A DNA stretch of 64,000 bases from Bacillus yapensis (GTDB lineage: Bacteria; Bacillota; Bacilli; Bacillales; Cytobacillaceae), in assembly GCF_005280205.1 (NCBI RefSeq), contig NZ_SUND01000017.1, positions 1-64,000 on the forward strand, read 5' to 3'. Made by a program: the position numbers and the translations under genes. The first letter of the stretch is position 1. Each line of letters opens with the position of its first letter. Below, piece after piece: positions 15,822 to 25,161 of the stretch. The notes below the pieces were generated by a model. That model saw nothing but the letters and a program-made list of their open reading frames with translations. It was not told the origin of the DNA and did not search any database.

Positions 15822-17085
15822 TGCATGGGAGATACTATTTGAGCGTCATAAGATTTTAGAAAATGTCCGTCAGAATGGTTTCTTTGAAATACAGGCTAAA
15901 GAGATCAAAAAGGTAAGAGAGCCAAGGTTAATGGCTAAGTTTGATCACTTTAGCCACTTGCCAAAACTTTTTAAAGAGCATGGGCTGTCCATTTTACCGA
16001 TTTCTCGTTCTAGTTATGTTATTGGTGAGTTTGATGTCTATGAAAAGGTTCATTATAATCACAAGTTAAAACCCATTAGAGTGGACTTTCCTGCTGATTT
16101 AACAACGATTGATCCGACGAATCTTTATTCCGAAAGTTCAGCCCTTCATTGTGCCCATGTGACGGGGATGATGGAAATGGTTATGGGAGAAGAATCTTAT
16201 CAAACGATTTCTGGGAGAATGTCGTCAAGAGAGTTTGACTTTCATATTCAAACGAAAAAGGGAAATGATCGGCACATTACAATTAAGAACTCTCAGATTG
16301 AAATTGATGGTGGCTATGAGAGTCAAAATCAATTCATGATCGTAGAAGCTAAAAATGAAACTGTTGATGATTTCCTTGTGAGGCAACTCTATTATCCATA
16401 TCGTCTATGGAAAGAAAAGACTCATAAGGAAGTTAAACCGGTTTTTTTCACTTATTCAAATGATATTTTCAGCTTCTTTGTGTATGAGTTTACTGATCCT
16501 AAAAGATATAACTCCTTAAGATTGATTGAGCAGAAAGACTTCATTATTGCTCATGAGAAGTTGGAGTTAGAAGATATAGTGGCAATATTTCAAACGGTCC
16601 AACCCGTACAAGAGCCTGAGATACCTTTCCCGCAGGCTGATTCATTCACAAGGCTCGTTGATTTGCTAGGATTACTGGTTGAAAATGATTTGAGCAAAGA
16701 AGATATTACTCAGAATTATGATTTTGATGTGAGGCAGACGAGCTATTACACTTCAGCTGGAATGTATCTTGGTTTAATTGAAAAATACATAGATGAAAAC
16801 AAACAGGTCATGTTTACACTTACTAAAAGTGGAAAAGAAATCATGAGACTTCGAACCAAGGATAAATTTTTGAGATTAACGAAAAGTATTCTAGATCATG
16901 AACCTTTTAAACAAGTTCTAGCCGAGTATTTTCAAAATGGTACTCTTCCGGAGAAGCCGAGAATTGTGGAAATCATGAAAAGATGCAATCTTTACAATGT
17001 TAATTCGGAGAGCACTTATTTTAGAAGAGCTTCGACTGTTACAGGTTGGATTAACTGGATTTTAGAGTTGCCAGAGATATACTAA
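15805..17085 (+). CDS. type II restriction endonuclease, PD-(D/E)XK plus C-terminal winged helix
   Basis: A 426-residue protein encoded overlapping the adenine methylase, the usual layout of a type II restriction-modification pair. The nuclease core is visible as EIDGGYESQNQFMIVEAKN: Asp168, Glu181-x-Lys183, followed by a QLYYPYRLW helix. Residues about 280-345 look like a winged-helix or iteron-type domain (TRLVDLLGLLVENDLSKEDI). The protein has no name I recognise beyond the group of uncharacterised type II enzymes that travel with D12 methylases. The cleavage site should equal the methylase target. Confidence 0.82.
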   Translation: MSKTDDAWEILFERHKILENVRQNGFFEIQAKEIKKVREPRLMAKFDHFSHLPKLFKEHGLSILPISRSSYVIGEFDVYEKVHYNHKLKPIRVDFPADLTTIDPTNLYSESSALHCAHVTGMMEMVMGEESYQTISGRMSSREFDFHIQTKKGNDRHITIKNSQIEIDGGYESQNQFMIVEAKNETVDDFLVRQLYYPYRLWKEKTHKEVKPVFFTYSNDIFSFFVYEFTDPKRYNSLRLIEQKDFIIAHEKLELEDIVAIFQTVQPVQEPEIPFPQADSFTRLVDLLGLLVENDLSKEDITQNYDFDVRQTSYYTSAGMYLGLIEKYIDENKQVMFTLTKSGKEIMRLRTKDKFLRLTKSILDHEPFKQVLAEYFQNGTLPEKPRIVEIMKRCNLYNVNSESTYFRRASTVTGWINWILELPEIY

Positions 17086-17087
17086 TG

Positions 17088-17132
17088 GAATCGGTCTTTG
17101 TCCCATATTCTAGGGGCTTGGACCGTTTTTAA
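17088..17132 (+). terminator. terminator of the restriction-modification operon
   Basis: CGGTC-CCC pairs with GGG-GGACCG (imperfect), followed by TTTTTA. Confidence 0.7.
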
Positions 17133-17247
17133 TTGCTACAAAAAAATTGGAAACATACTATTAGATTATTGAGATCAAATCATGTATTCTTTATAAAGTG
17201 ATTCAATTCCCAATGGGGGAGAGAGAAAGAAGGAAAGAGGGTATGTT

Positions 17248-18675
17248 ATGCAAAAATTAGAATTCAACAGGAAAACAATAGTAACGTTGCTACTAGCTGG
17301 TTCGTTTATCGCCATTTTGAACCAAACGTTAATGATTACAGCAATCCCTCCGATTATGGAAGAAATGGGGATTACAGCGAATACTGGTCAATGGCTAACG
17401 ACTGTTTTTATGTTAGTGAACGGTATTATGATCCCTGTCAGTGCCTTTTTGTTAGAACGGTTTTCCACGAGACAGCTATTTATTACAGCGATGAGTATTT
17501 TTGCGGCTGGTACTCTCGTTGCAGGAATTGCACCTAACTTTGAGATGCTGTTAATTGGGCGCGTTATCCAGTCAACTGGAGCTGGGGTTATGTTACCTCT
17601 TATGCAGACCGTATTTTTAATGATTTTCCCAGTAAATAAACGTGGATCGGCCATGGGGTTAATTGGCCTTGTTATCTCATTTGCTCCCGCCATTGGGCCG
17701 GCCTTATCTGGTTATGTGACAGAGCATTATTCTTGGCGAGTCTTGTTTTTTATTATTCTTCCTATTGCTATTATTGATATTGTTATCGCCTTTTTTGCTT
17801 TAAAAAATGTAACCGAATTGAAGAAGCCTAAATTAGATGTATTATCCATTATTTTATCATCATTTGGATTTGGTGGTCTTCTATATGGGTTTACATCCGC
17901 TGGGAATAACGGTTGGTTCGCGATGATGACCATCTTGTCTCTTGGTATTGGAGCAGTAGCTCTTGTATTATTTATTCTAAGACAATTACGAATGAAGCAT
18001 CCGATGTTGGAATTCCGTGTATTTACGTATTCGATTTTTCCATTAGCTGTTGTCATTGGAATGATTACATTTATGGGTCTAATTGGAGTGGAAACACTCA
18101 TCCCACTCTATATGCAGAATATGCGTGATTTTACTGCTTTTGAAGCGGGTCTTGCCTTGTTACCAGGTGCAGTTATTACAGGATTTATGTCGCCAATTGC
18201 AGGTAGAATCTTTGATAAATTTGGGGCAAAAAAACTAGTTATGATTGGTCTAACGATTATTACCTTGTCATCTTTTGCTTTTATAAGATTAGATACGACT
18301 ACTTCCTTAGCTTATATGACGATAATGTACAGCGTCCGCATGTTTGGGTTATCTATGGTTATGATGCCAATTGCAACAGCGGGATTGAATCAATTGCCAA
18401 AAAGATTAATTCCACATGGTACAGCAATGGATAACACGATGCGACAAATTGCTGCTTCTGTTGGAACAGCTATCCTTGTAACAGTTATGACGACATCCGA
18501 GAAATCAGCTGCTAGTAGAGAATTGGTCAACCCGGATATCTATGGCGCAAACGTTGCCTTTATTGTGGTTGCCATATTATCTCTAGTCGGATTAATTATC
18601 TCGTTTTTTGTTAAAAATAATGGACCGTCTCAAGAGGAACTGGAGAGAATAGATAGAGAAAGAATGAGAGAGTAA
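17248..18675 (+). CDS. MFS drug:proton antiporter, DHA2 (14-TM) family
   Basis: A 475-residue membrane protein of the EmrB/QacA family that exports drugs or other amphiphiles in exchange for protons. The N-terminal segment has the family pattern LNQTLMITAIPPIM, and motif C (SFAPAIGPALSGYV near residues 149-162) marks an antiporter. Fourteen hydrophobic segments can be traced to about residue 455, after which the tail is charged. Start ATG 17248 follows GGAAAGAGGG. No local regulator is adjacent, and a terminator ends the unit. Confidence 0.9.
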   Translation: MQKLEFNRKTIVTLLLAGSFIAILNQTLMITAIPPIMEEMGITANTGQWLTTVFMLVNGIMIPVSAFLLERFSTRQLFITAMSIFAAGTLVAGIAPNFEMLLIGRVIQSTGAGVMLPLMQTVFLMIFPVNKRGSAMGLIGLVISFAPAIGPALSGYVTEHYSWRVLFFIILPIAIIDIVIAFFALKNVTELKKPKLDVLSIILSSFGFGGLLYGFTSAGNNGWFAMMTILSLGIGAVALVLFILRQLRMKHPMLEFRVFTYSIFPLAVVIGMITFMGLIGVETLIPLYMQNMRDFTAFEAGLALLPGAVITGFMSPIAGRIFDKFGAKKLVMIGLTIITLSSFAFIRLDTTTSLAYMTIMYSVRMFGLSMVMMPIATAGLNQLPKRLIPHGTAMDNTMRQIAASVGTAILVTVMTTSEKSAASRELVNPDIYGANVAFIVVAILSLVGLIISFFVKNNGPSQEELERIDRERMRE

Positions 18676-18743
18676 CAACCAGGGGGAATCCTTTTCCTAT
18701 TATTTCAATTTTTTATCTTTCAAAAGTTTTAATGTTTACTATA

Positions 18744-18781
18744 AAAGCTTACCGATATTTTTTCGGTAAGCTTTATTTTTT
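18744..18781 (+). terminator. terminator of the MFS gene
   Basis: AAAGCTTACCGA pairs with TCGGTAAGCTTT, followed by T-rich sequence. Confidence 0.9.
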
Positions 18782-18878
18782 TATAACTAAGGAGAATTGT
18801 ACTAGGTATATGTTCTCATTAAAGAACAATCGAAAACTAGTATAATTAGTTGTGAAAAGTCGAAAATTCTAATAATTG

Positions 18879-18917
18879 TTAACTTTTTGTTTTAGGAAAG
18901 TTAAATTTTCGTTAATA
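18879..18917 (+). promoter_or_regulatory. candidate PhoP box, four repeats at 11-bp spacing
   Basis: TTAACT (18879), TTTTAG (18890), TTAAAT (18901) and TTAATA (18912) start exactly 11 bases apart, the spacing of the TT(A/T)A(A/C)A direct repeats bound by Bacillus PhoP. The last two overlap a perfect dyad TTTTCGTT-AATAAG-AACGAAAA (18906-18927). The box lies about 100 bases before the leader of a secreted nuclease/5'-nucleotidase, a fitting Pho-regulon gene. Binding is inferred. Confidence 0.6.
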
Positions 18918-19015
18918 AGAACGAAAAAACTAGAAGAGATGGTAAGTTGTTAGTAGACCTCAAGTGCTTCCTACCAAAAGAAAGGGGGATTCATTTAGTA
19001 GATTTGGAGGAATAG

Positions 19016-19075
19016 ATGGAAGCAATGTTTTACCCTGAGGAACTATATATGAGATTAGAGGAGGAACTCACTTGA
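19016..19075 (+). CDS. 19-residue leader peptide overlapping the nuclease start
   Basis: ATG 19016 behind a strong TTGGAGGA site encodes 19 residues ending in TGA 19073-19075. The next gene starts at TTG 19072, so stop and start share TTGA. The second ribosome site AGAGGAGG (19058-19064) lies inside the leader. Such an arrangement allows translational coupling. The peptide is acidic (MEAMFYPEELYMRLEEELT) and has no recognised family. Confidence 0.5.
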   Translation: MEAMFYPEELYMRLEEELT

Positions 19076-22000
19076 AAAGGCTTAGAAAACAGCTATTTGC
19101 AATAACGACAATGTTCGTCATGTTGTTTAGTCTAGTTGTCCCATATCAAGCACAAGCCGCTGAAACGATAACCGTTGCACAGGCTATTGCGAATAATTCA
19201 GGGACGGCTACGGTTGAAGGTTATATTGTAGGTTACACAGCAAGTGGTGGCGGAGGAAAAGCTACATATGACTTTGAGGCTCCATTTTCTGCAGATACAA
19301 ACTTTGCCATTGCCGATAGCCCTACAGAAAGAGATGCAACGAAAATTTTACCGGTGCAGCTTCCTAGTAGTTTCCGTGGGGACTTCGGACTATTAACGAA
19401 TCCATCGATCGTCGGTCAAAAGGTATTTATAACTGGATCACTTGAAGCTTATTTTTCAGTACCAGGCTTAAAATCTCCATCGGCCATGTCGTTTGATGGC
19501 ACAACACCACCTCCAGATGAAGAGCCTATTGATGGAGTAACTGGATTAAAAATTCATGATATCCAAGGTCAATCACATACATCACCTTATAAAGATCAAA
19601 ATGTTGTAGATGTACCAGGGATTGTTACTTATGTCGTAGATGGCAGCAATTTCTATATGCAAGATCCGAACCCAGATGATAATGCAAGCACAGCAGAAGG
19701 TCTTCTTGTGTACAAGCCATCTCACAGTGTTGCTGTGGGAGATAGCGTAACGGTGTCAGGGCTTGTAAAAGAGTGGGTTCTTGATGGTTATGATGAAAAG
19801 TTACAAACTGACTTAGCAATGACTGAAATTAATGCCCAAACAGGAAAAGTTACAAAGGTTTCTAGTGGAAACGAACTTCCGGCTTCCATCGTCATCGGGA
19901 AGGACGTAACTCCGCCGACTTCTGTAATCGACAACGACCAATTAGGAACATTTGACCCATCAGAAGACGCGATTGATTTTTATGAAAGTCTTGAAGGGAT
20001 GCGTGTTTCTCTTGAAAACCCGATTGTAACAGGACCACAGGAATATGGTGAAGTTTCTGTTATTACCGGTCAAGTGGAAGGAAAAGCATATACAAAAGAG
20101 GGGATTCCTCTTTTAACAAAAGAAAATCAAAATCCTGAAAAAATGTTCCTTCAGTTAGATGATCGTAGCTATGTTACGAAGGCTGGAGACAGATTTGATG
20201 GAACAGTTACTGGCGTCGTGAGCTACACATTTAGCAACTTTAAGATTCTTACAAAGGCATCAGACCTACCAGATTTAGTAGAACGTGAAAGAACGAATGA
20301 AGTAACGTCAATTCAAAAAGATGGGGACAAGCTTTCGATTGCAGGTTATAATATCGAAAACTTCGTAGCAACAGACACTGCTAAGCGCGATAAACTGGCA
20401 AAATCAATGGTCGAAAATTTAGGATCTCCAGATATCATTGGTCTTGTTGAGGTGCTTGACGAAAGTGGAGAAACAGATAATGGTGTGGTCAAAGCGGATG
20501 CAAACTACAAGGCATTAAGTGATGCAGTCAAAAGTTTTGGCGGACCAACTTATGCTTGGACAGAAATTGCTCCAGTTGACAAGGAAGATGGTGGAGTACC
20601 AGGCGGAAATATCCGTGTTGGATATCTATACAATCCTGAACGTGTGACGCTAAATGAAGCACCTAAAGGAGATGCAACAACAGCTGTTGCTTATGAAAAT
20701 GGCTCTCTTACTTTAAACCCAGGCCGCATTGATCCAACCAATTCAGCTTTTAATAGTAGCCGTAAGCCACTTGCAGCTGAGTTCACATTCAACGGCGAAG
20801 AAGTTATTGTCATTAACAATCACTTCAACTCAAAAACAGGGGATCAACCTCTGTTTGGTAAAAATCAACCACCTTACCTTGAGAGTGAAGCACAACGTGT
20901 AGAGATTGCAACGATCGTGAATAACTTTGTCTCTGATATTAAGGAACAGAACGAGGATGCAAATGTTGTTGTATTAGGGGACTTGAACGATTTCCAATTT
21001 TCTGCTCCACTAGCTGCATTAAAAGGTGATGTTTTAACAAATCTTGTTGAAACTTTACCAGCTTCAGAACAGTACACTTATAACTATCAAGGAAATGCGC
21101 AAGTGCTGGATCATCTTTTAGTAACAAATAATCTTGCAGAAGCGGCAGAGTTTGATATCGTAAACTTTAACTCTCCGTATATGGAAGAGCATGGACGCGC
21201 GAGTGATCATGATGCTGTTGTTGCTCAGTTAGATTTAGCGGTTGAAGAAGGACCATTTACGTTATCACTTCTTCATACAAATGATTCACATGCCTATGTT
21301 GAGCAGTTCCCAAGGCTGGTCACTGCTGTGAACGAATTACGTTCTGAAAAGGAAAATAGCCTGTTATTAAATGCAGGAGATGTGTTCTCAGGAACATTAT
21401 ATTTCAGACAGTATTTAGGTCTAGCTGACTTGTATTTTATGAATCAATTAGGCTTTGATGCAATGACTCTCGGAAATCATGAGTTTGATAAGGATTCTGC
21501 GACTCTCGCGAATTTCATTAAGCAGGCAGAATTCCCAATCGTGTCATCGAATATTAATATGGCAGCAGATGCTGACCTTGGACCACTGTTCAATGATTCC
21601 ATCGGTGGAAATAATGAACAAGGAGAAATCTTCCCAGCCATTATTAAAGAAGTGGATGGAGAAGAGGTTGGAATCTTCGGATTAACAACGGAAGATACAA
21701 CATTCCTTGCTAGTCCAAGTGAGGACGTAGTATTTGAAGATGCAGTTGAAAAAGCAAACGAAACAATTGCACTTCTTGAAGCACAAGGTGTAGACAAAAT
21801 TATTGCACTATCCCACTTAGGCTATCAACCTGATTTAGATTTAGCAGAACAGGTGGATGGAATTGACGTTATTGTTGGTGGACACTCTCATACGAAGCTG
21901 GATGCTCCAGTTGTCATTGAAAAAGAAGAGCCAACACTAATTGTTCAAGCAAATGAGTATTTGAAATACCTTGGTGTACTTGATTTAACATTCGACGAAA

Positions 22001-23316
22001 ACGGTGTAATCACAGATTATGCTGGTGAATTGAAGGATTTAGCTACGTATACAGAAGATGCAGCTGCAAAAGCGAAGGTAGAAGAGTTCAAAGCTCCATT
22101 AACAGAACTTCAAAAGCAAGTTGTGGGTAGTACATCTGTTGCGTTAAATGGAGAGCGTACCGATGTCCGGAGCAAGGAAACAAATCTAGGAAACTTAATT
22201 GCTGACGGAATGGTCGCACAAGCAAATGAGTTTATTCCAACGTATATTGCGATGCAAAATGGTGGAGGAATTCGTGCCTCTATTGATGAAGGAGACATCA
22301 CGTTAGGAGAAGTATTAACAGTTTTACCATTCGGAAACAGCCTTGTTACTCTTGACCTTACAGGTGAAGAAATACTTGCTGCATTAGAGCTTAGCGTGAG
22401 TGCACCTGGTGCAGGTGGTTTCATGCAAGTATCAGGCTTGAAATTTAAGTATGACCCAGCGAAACCAGTTGGTGAGCGTGTCTGGTATGTAGAAGCATTA
22501 ACTGCTGAAGGCTATGAAGAGCTTCAATTAGATAAAACCTATCGTATCGCAACGAATGCATTCACTGCTGACGGTGGCGATGGTTATACAATGTTTAAAA
22601 CTGCGAAGGATGAAGGCAGAATCACTGAGTTGTATATTGTTGACTTTGAAGTGTTCACTGCATATCTAGAAGCGAACAATCCAGTTGCACCTACGGTTGA
22701 AGATAGAATTGTACAAGGTGTAGCGGATAGTGCAGCTCCAGAAGCTCCTTCTGTAAATGAAGTGACTGACCAATCAACACAAGTGTCTGGAACAGCAGAA
22801 GCTGGTTCAACAGTGGAAGTGTCTGTTGGAGGAGAGAGCATTGGTTCTGGTACAGTTGCGGAGGATGGCAGCTTTGGCATCGAAATTGCTAAGCAAGTGG
22901 CTGGAACAAAGCTTTCAGTTACGGTAAAAGATGCGGCTGGCAATGTTAGTGAAGCAACAGTCGTGACTGTTATTGATAAAACGGCACCGGATGCACCACA
23001 AGTGAATCCTGTCGTTCACAATGATACGGTTGTCACAGGAAAAACTGAGGCCGGTGCAAGTGTGAAGGTCGTGTCAAACAAGAAGGTCATTGGTACAGCT
23101 ATAGCGGATGAGAAGGGTAACTTCAAGGTCACTGTACCAAAACAAAAACATAAGGATGTCCTAACCGTCACAGCAACAGATGCTGCTGGAAATGTAAGTA
23201 AGGCTACAACTGTTGACGTGTTAAAGAAAAATGAAACACCTCAACACCCTGCAGTCGCATTGGTCATTCAAATCGTAACTAGTGTCTGGAATATATTAAA
23301 GGGATTGTTCTGGTAA
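19072..23316 (+). CDS. secreted endonuclease/5'-nucleotidase, YhcR-like multidomain protein
   Basis: A 1414-residue exported protein for extracellular nucleic-acid breakdown. Order: signal peptide (1-29, AQA cleavage); OB-fold or DUF6359-like region (about 30-145); second OB-fold region (160-410); endonuclease/exonuclease/phosphatase domain (about 420-722; VVLGDLNDF, GRASDHDAVV); calcineurin-type 5'-nucleotidase (about 730-1215; LLHTNDSH, GNHEFD near 801, NGGGIRAS near 1062); two Ig-like repeats (about 1222-1385). The first parts match the plan of B. subtilis YhcR. Unlike YhcR, no LPxTG sorting signal is present; the protein ends in a short hydrophobic stretch (VALVIQIVTSVWNILKGLFW). Start TTG 19072 is coupled to the leader. 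Together the two enzymes would release nucleosides and phosphate from DNA or RNA. Confidence 0.9.
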   Translation: MKRLRKQLFAITTMFVMLFSLVVPYQAQAAETITVAQAIANNSGTATVEGYIVGYTASGGGGKATYDFEAPFSADTNFAIADSPTERDATKILPVQLPSSFRGDFGLLTNPSIVGQKVFITGSLEAYFSVPGLKSPSAMSFDGTTPPPDEEPIDGVTGLKIHDIQGQSHTSPYKDQNVVDVPGIVTYVVDGSNFYMQDPNPDDNASTAEGLLVYKPSHSVAVGDSVTVSGLVKEWVLDGYDEKLQTDLAMTEINAQTGKVTKVSSGNELPASIVIGKDVTPPTSVIDNDQLGTFDPSEDAIDFYESLEGMRVSLENPIVTGPQEYGEVSVITGQVEGKAYTKEGIPLLTKENQNPEKMFLQLDDRSYVTKAGDRFDGTVTGVVSYTFSNFKILTKASDLPDLVERERTNEVTSIQKDGDKLSIAGYNIENFVATDTAKRDKLAKSMVENLGSPDIIGLVEVLDESGETDNGVVKADANYKALSDAVKSFGGPTYAWTEIAPVDKEDGGVPGGNIRVGYLYNPERVTLNEAPKGDATTAVAYENGSLTLNPGRIDPTNSAFNSSRKPLAAEFTFNGEEVIVINNHFNSKTGDQPLFGKNQPPYLESEAQRVEIATIVNNFVSDIKEQNEDANVVVLGDLNDFQFSAPLAALKGDVLTNLVETLPASEQYTYNYQGNAQVLDHLLVTNNLAEAAEFDIVNFNSPYMEEHGRASDHDAVVAQLDLAVEEGPFTLSLLHTNDSHAYVEQFPRLVTAVNELRSEKENSLLLNAGDVFSGTLYFRQYLGLADLYFMNQLGFDAMTLGNHEFDKDSATLANFIKQAEFPIVSSNINMAADADLGPLFNDSIGGNNEQGEIFPAIIKEVDGEEVGIFGLTTEDTTFLASPSEDVVFEDAVEKANETIALLEAQGVDKIIALSHLGYQPDLDLAEQVDGIDVIVGGHSHTKLDAPVVIEKEEPTLIVQANEYLKYLGVLDLTFDENGVITDYAGELKDLATYTEDAAAKAKVEEFKAPLTELQKQVVGSTSVALNGERTDVRSKETNLGNLIADGMVAQANEFIPTYIAMQNGGGIRASIDEGDITLGEVLTVLPFGNSLVTLDLTGEEILAALELSVSAPGAGGFMQVSGLKFKYDPAKPVGERVWYVEALTAEGYEELQLDKTYRIATNAFTADGGDGYTMFKTAKDEGRITELYIVDFEVFTAYLEANNPVAPTVEDRIVQGVADSAAPEAPSVNEVTDQSTQVSGTAEAGSTVEVSVGGESIGSGTVAEDGSFGIEIAKQVAGTKLSVTVKDAAGNVSEATVVTVIDKTAPDAPQVNPVVHNDTVVTGKTEAGASVKVVSNKKVIGTAIADEKGNFKVTVPKQKHKDVLTVTATDAAGNVSKATTVDVLKKNETPQHPAVALVIQIVTSVWNILKGLFW

Positions 23317-23340
23317 AAATTAAGAGGTAGTTTCGCATAA

Positions 23341-23387
23341 AGCAATCACGAATGTTGTGTTAAACAATGTTTGTGATTGTTTTTTAT
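23341..23387 (+). terminator. terminator of the nuclease gene
   Basis: AGCAATCACGAA pairs with TTTGTGATTGTT, followed by T-run. Confidence 0.85.
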
Positions 23388-23500
23388 TGTATCGTAGGAA
23401 ACTATTTAGTATTTTGACTAACTAAGGAGAATTCAATTTTATCGCATAGAGATTTTTTTAAAGAAGAAAATAAGGAAAAACGAATGAAGAGGTCAATTTT

Positions 23501-23962
23501 GTGGCTACTTTTATAGTGATTTATTCAACTGTACTAATATTTTGGTTAGTAATTATTTTTTCTAAGAAAAATCTGTCTAGAATAGAAATGTATTCTACAT
23601 CCCTTTTCGCTCTTGTTTTCGAGTTAATCGCTAATATCTATTTAGATTTAAAATATGATCTATACGGATATTTCGATAAAGGTCCAGATTGGAGAACACT
23701 CCCTACACTTATACTAATTTTTCCGGCAGTCAATCTATTATTTCTAAATTTTTATCCTTTTACTAGAAGCAAAACAATACAGCTAATATATATTTTGATA
23801 TGTTCAATTATAGGTGTTGTTTTTGAATGGATTTACATACAAACTGACTTTTTTTATCATAACGAATGGAAGTTACGGTATTCACTTGTAAGTTATCCAT
23901 TTATTTTTTATATACTAACTCTCAATATAAGATACATAAGAAAAATGATAAACAATAAATGA
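23501..23962 (+). CDS. small membrane protein, CBO0543-like
   Basis: 153 residues with about five hydrophobic segments (2-19, 30-48, 67-86, 92-110 and 126-143) and conserved-looking polar spots DLKYDLYGYF and HNEWKLRYSL. This is the pattern of the CBO0543 family of uncharacterised Bacillus/Clostridium membrane proteins. Start GTG 23501 has AAGAGGT upstream. It stands alone. No function is known. Confidence 0.7.
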   Translation: MATFIVIYSTVLIFWLVIIFSKKNLSRIEMYSTSLFALVFELIANIYLDLKYDLYGYFDKGPDWRTLPTLILIFPAVNLLFLNFYPFTRSKTIQLIYILICSIIGVVFEWIYIQTDFFYHNEWKLRYSLVSYPFIFYILTLNIRYIRKMINNK

Positions 23963-24064
23963 ATGGAGTAATATTTTTGAGGAGAGTTTCAAGGAGATAA
24001 TTCTGAAAAATTGATCCTTATTCGACAATTTTATGTTTGAGTAGCGAGTTCAATGTCAATAAAT

Positions 24065-24097
24065 GATACTGATTGTTCCATAAAAACAACCAGTATC
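24065..24097. other. inverted repeat between convergent genes
   Basis: GATACTGATTGTT pairs with AACAACCAGTATC between the stops at 23962 and 24115. It may act as a weak terminator for the rightward gene, though it lacks a T-run. Confidence 0.45.
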
Positions 24098-24114
24098 TGA
24101 GAAATAATAATACC

Positions 24115-24513
24115 CTAGAACATGCCATTCTGATTAGGAGAATCCTCTGGTATAGGTTGACCGACATCCCACATTTCAACAATTAGGTTATCGTAGAAAC
24201 GAAAGATGTGTACAACAGCCCCTCCAAGATCATCTGGATTTTGCTTTACATGGGAATAGACTGTAACCATATCTCCTTCTTGAATCGCAAGTTTAATATC
24301 GAGTTTCTTGTGAGGATTTATAACTGCATTTTCCTCCATCGCAAGCATGAGCGAATCGGCATCGCCAAGAAAATAGGGATTATGATGAGAAAAACTGGGA
24401 CTTATGTATTGTTGGTAGGCTTCTCGCACTTGCCCTTGTGCGACGAGTTGTAGAAAAGAAACAGCTTTCTCTTTATGGGATAGGCCAGAAGTTATCTGAG
24501 GTTCTGTACTCAT
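24115..24513 (-). CDS. SnoaL/NTF2-like protein
   Basis: 132 residues of the NTF2-like alpha+beta barrel, with the SnoaL-type pattern: an early helix (KEKAVSFLQLVAQGQVREAY), then SFSHHNPYFLGDADSLMLAM and a C-terminal strand IVEMWDVGQPIP. Members are small-molecule-binding proteins or isomerase/hydrolase-like enzymes. Met at 24513 is the start because AAAGGAAG lies before it; the longer reading from 24531 begins inside that site. It is divergent from the SRPBCC gene at 24675. Confidence 0.75.
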   Translation of the reverse strand: MSTEPQITSGLSHKEKAVSFLQLVAQGQVREAYQQYISPSFSHHNPYFLGDADSLMLAMEENAVINPHKKLDIKLAIQEGDMVTVYSHVKQNPDDLGGAVVHIFRFYDNLIVEMWDVGQPIPEDSPNQNGMF

Positions 24514-24674
24514 TCTCAAACTTCCTTTCATATAAGAAAATATAATGAAAGCTTAAAGTATATAAACATTTATATCAATTGTTGGAATAATATTGATTTC
24601 TGTTGATCTAGTAAATTTGCTGGATTAGGCTTTATAATATTCTTAAAGGGAGAATTTTCTAAGGGGGAAACCGA

Positions 24675-25127
24675 TTGAGTATTTCTTTTGAAGTGAAAAG
24701 GACAGTACATGTATCCCAACAAAAAGTATTTGCTAGCTTGATTGATCTGGATTCTGCAGAGCGCTGGATGCAAGGATTAGTAAGAATAGAGCGATTGGAT
24801 GAGGGCTCTATTCAGGAAGGAAGCCAGTGGAAGGAAACAAGAAAAATGTTTGGAACAGAGGCGACTGAGCATTTTGAAGTCGTGGAACTGAATCAACCAA
24901 ATAAAATTGTTCTCCGTTGTGACGGTACAAAAGGGACAACAGGTAAAGGAGAATTTGTTTTTACATACATACTTACATCTGTGGATGAGATTACAGAGGT
25001 TACATTGAATGGTGAAATAAAAGGGCTTACTGGCATGGCGAGATTATTCGGCAAAATGATGGCAGGTACCTTCAAGAAAGCTTGTGCGAAAGATTTAGAT
25101 GCACTAATAAAATATTTGGAAAAATAA
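24675..25127 (+). CDS. SRPBCC-fold (START/Bet v1-like) protein
   Basis: 150 residues with the helix-grip plan of the polyketide-cyclase/AHSA1 superfamily: N-terminal strand FEVKRTVHVSQQKVFASLID, a SAERWMQG turn, and a long C-terminal helix ending KDLDALIKYLEK. These proteins bind hydrophobic ligands; none can be named here. Start TTG 24675 follows AAGGGGG. It is followed 34 bases later by the YdeI-like gene, so the two may share a transcript. Confidence 0.75.
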   Translation: MSISFEVKRTVHVSQQKVFASLIDLDSAERWMQGLVRIERLDEGSIQEGSQWKETRKMFGTEATEHFEVVELNQPNKIVLRCDGTKGTTGKGEFVFTYILTSVDEITEVTLNGEIKGLTGMARLFGKMMAGTFKKACAKDLDALIKYLEK

Positions 25128-25161
25128 GAGCTTATAATAGGAACGTATAGGGGAGTTTATT

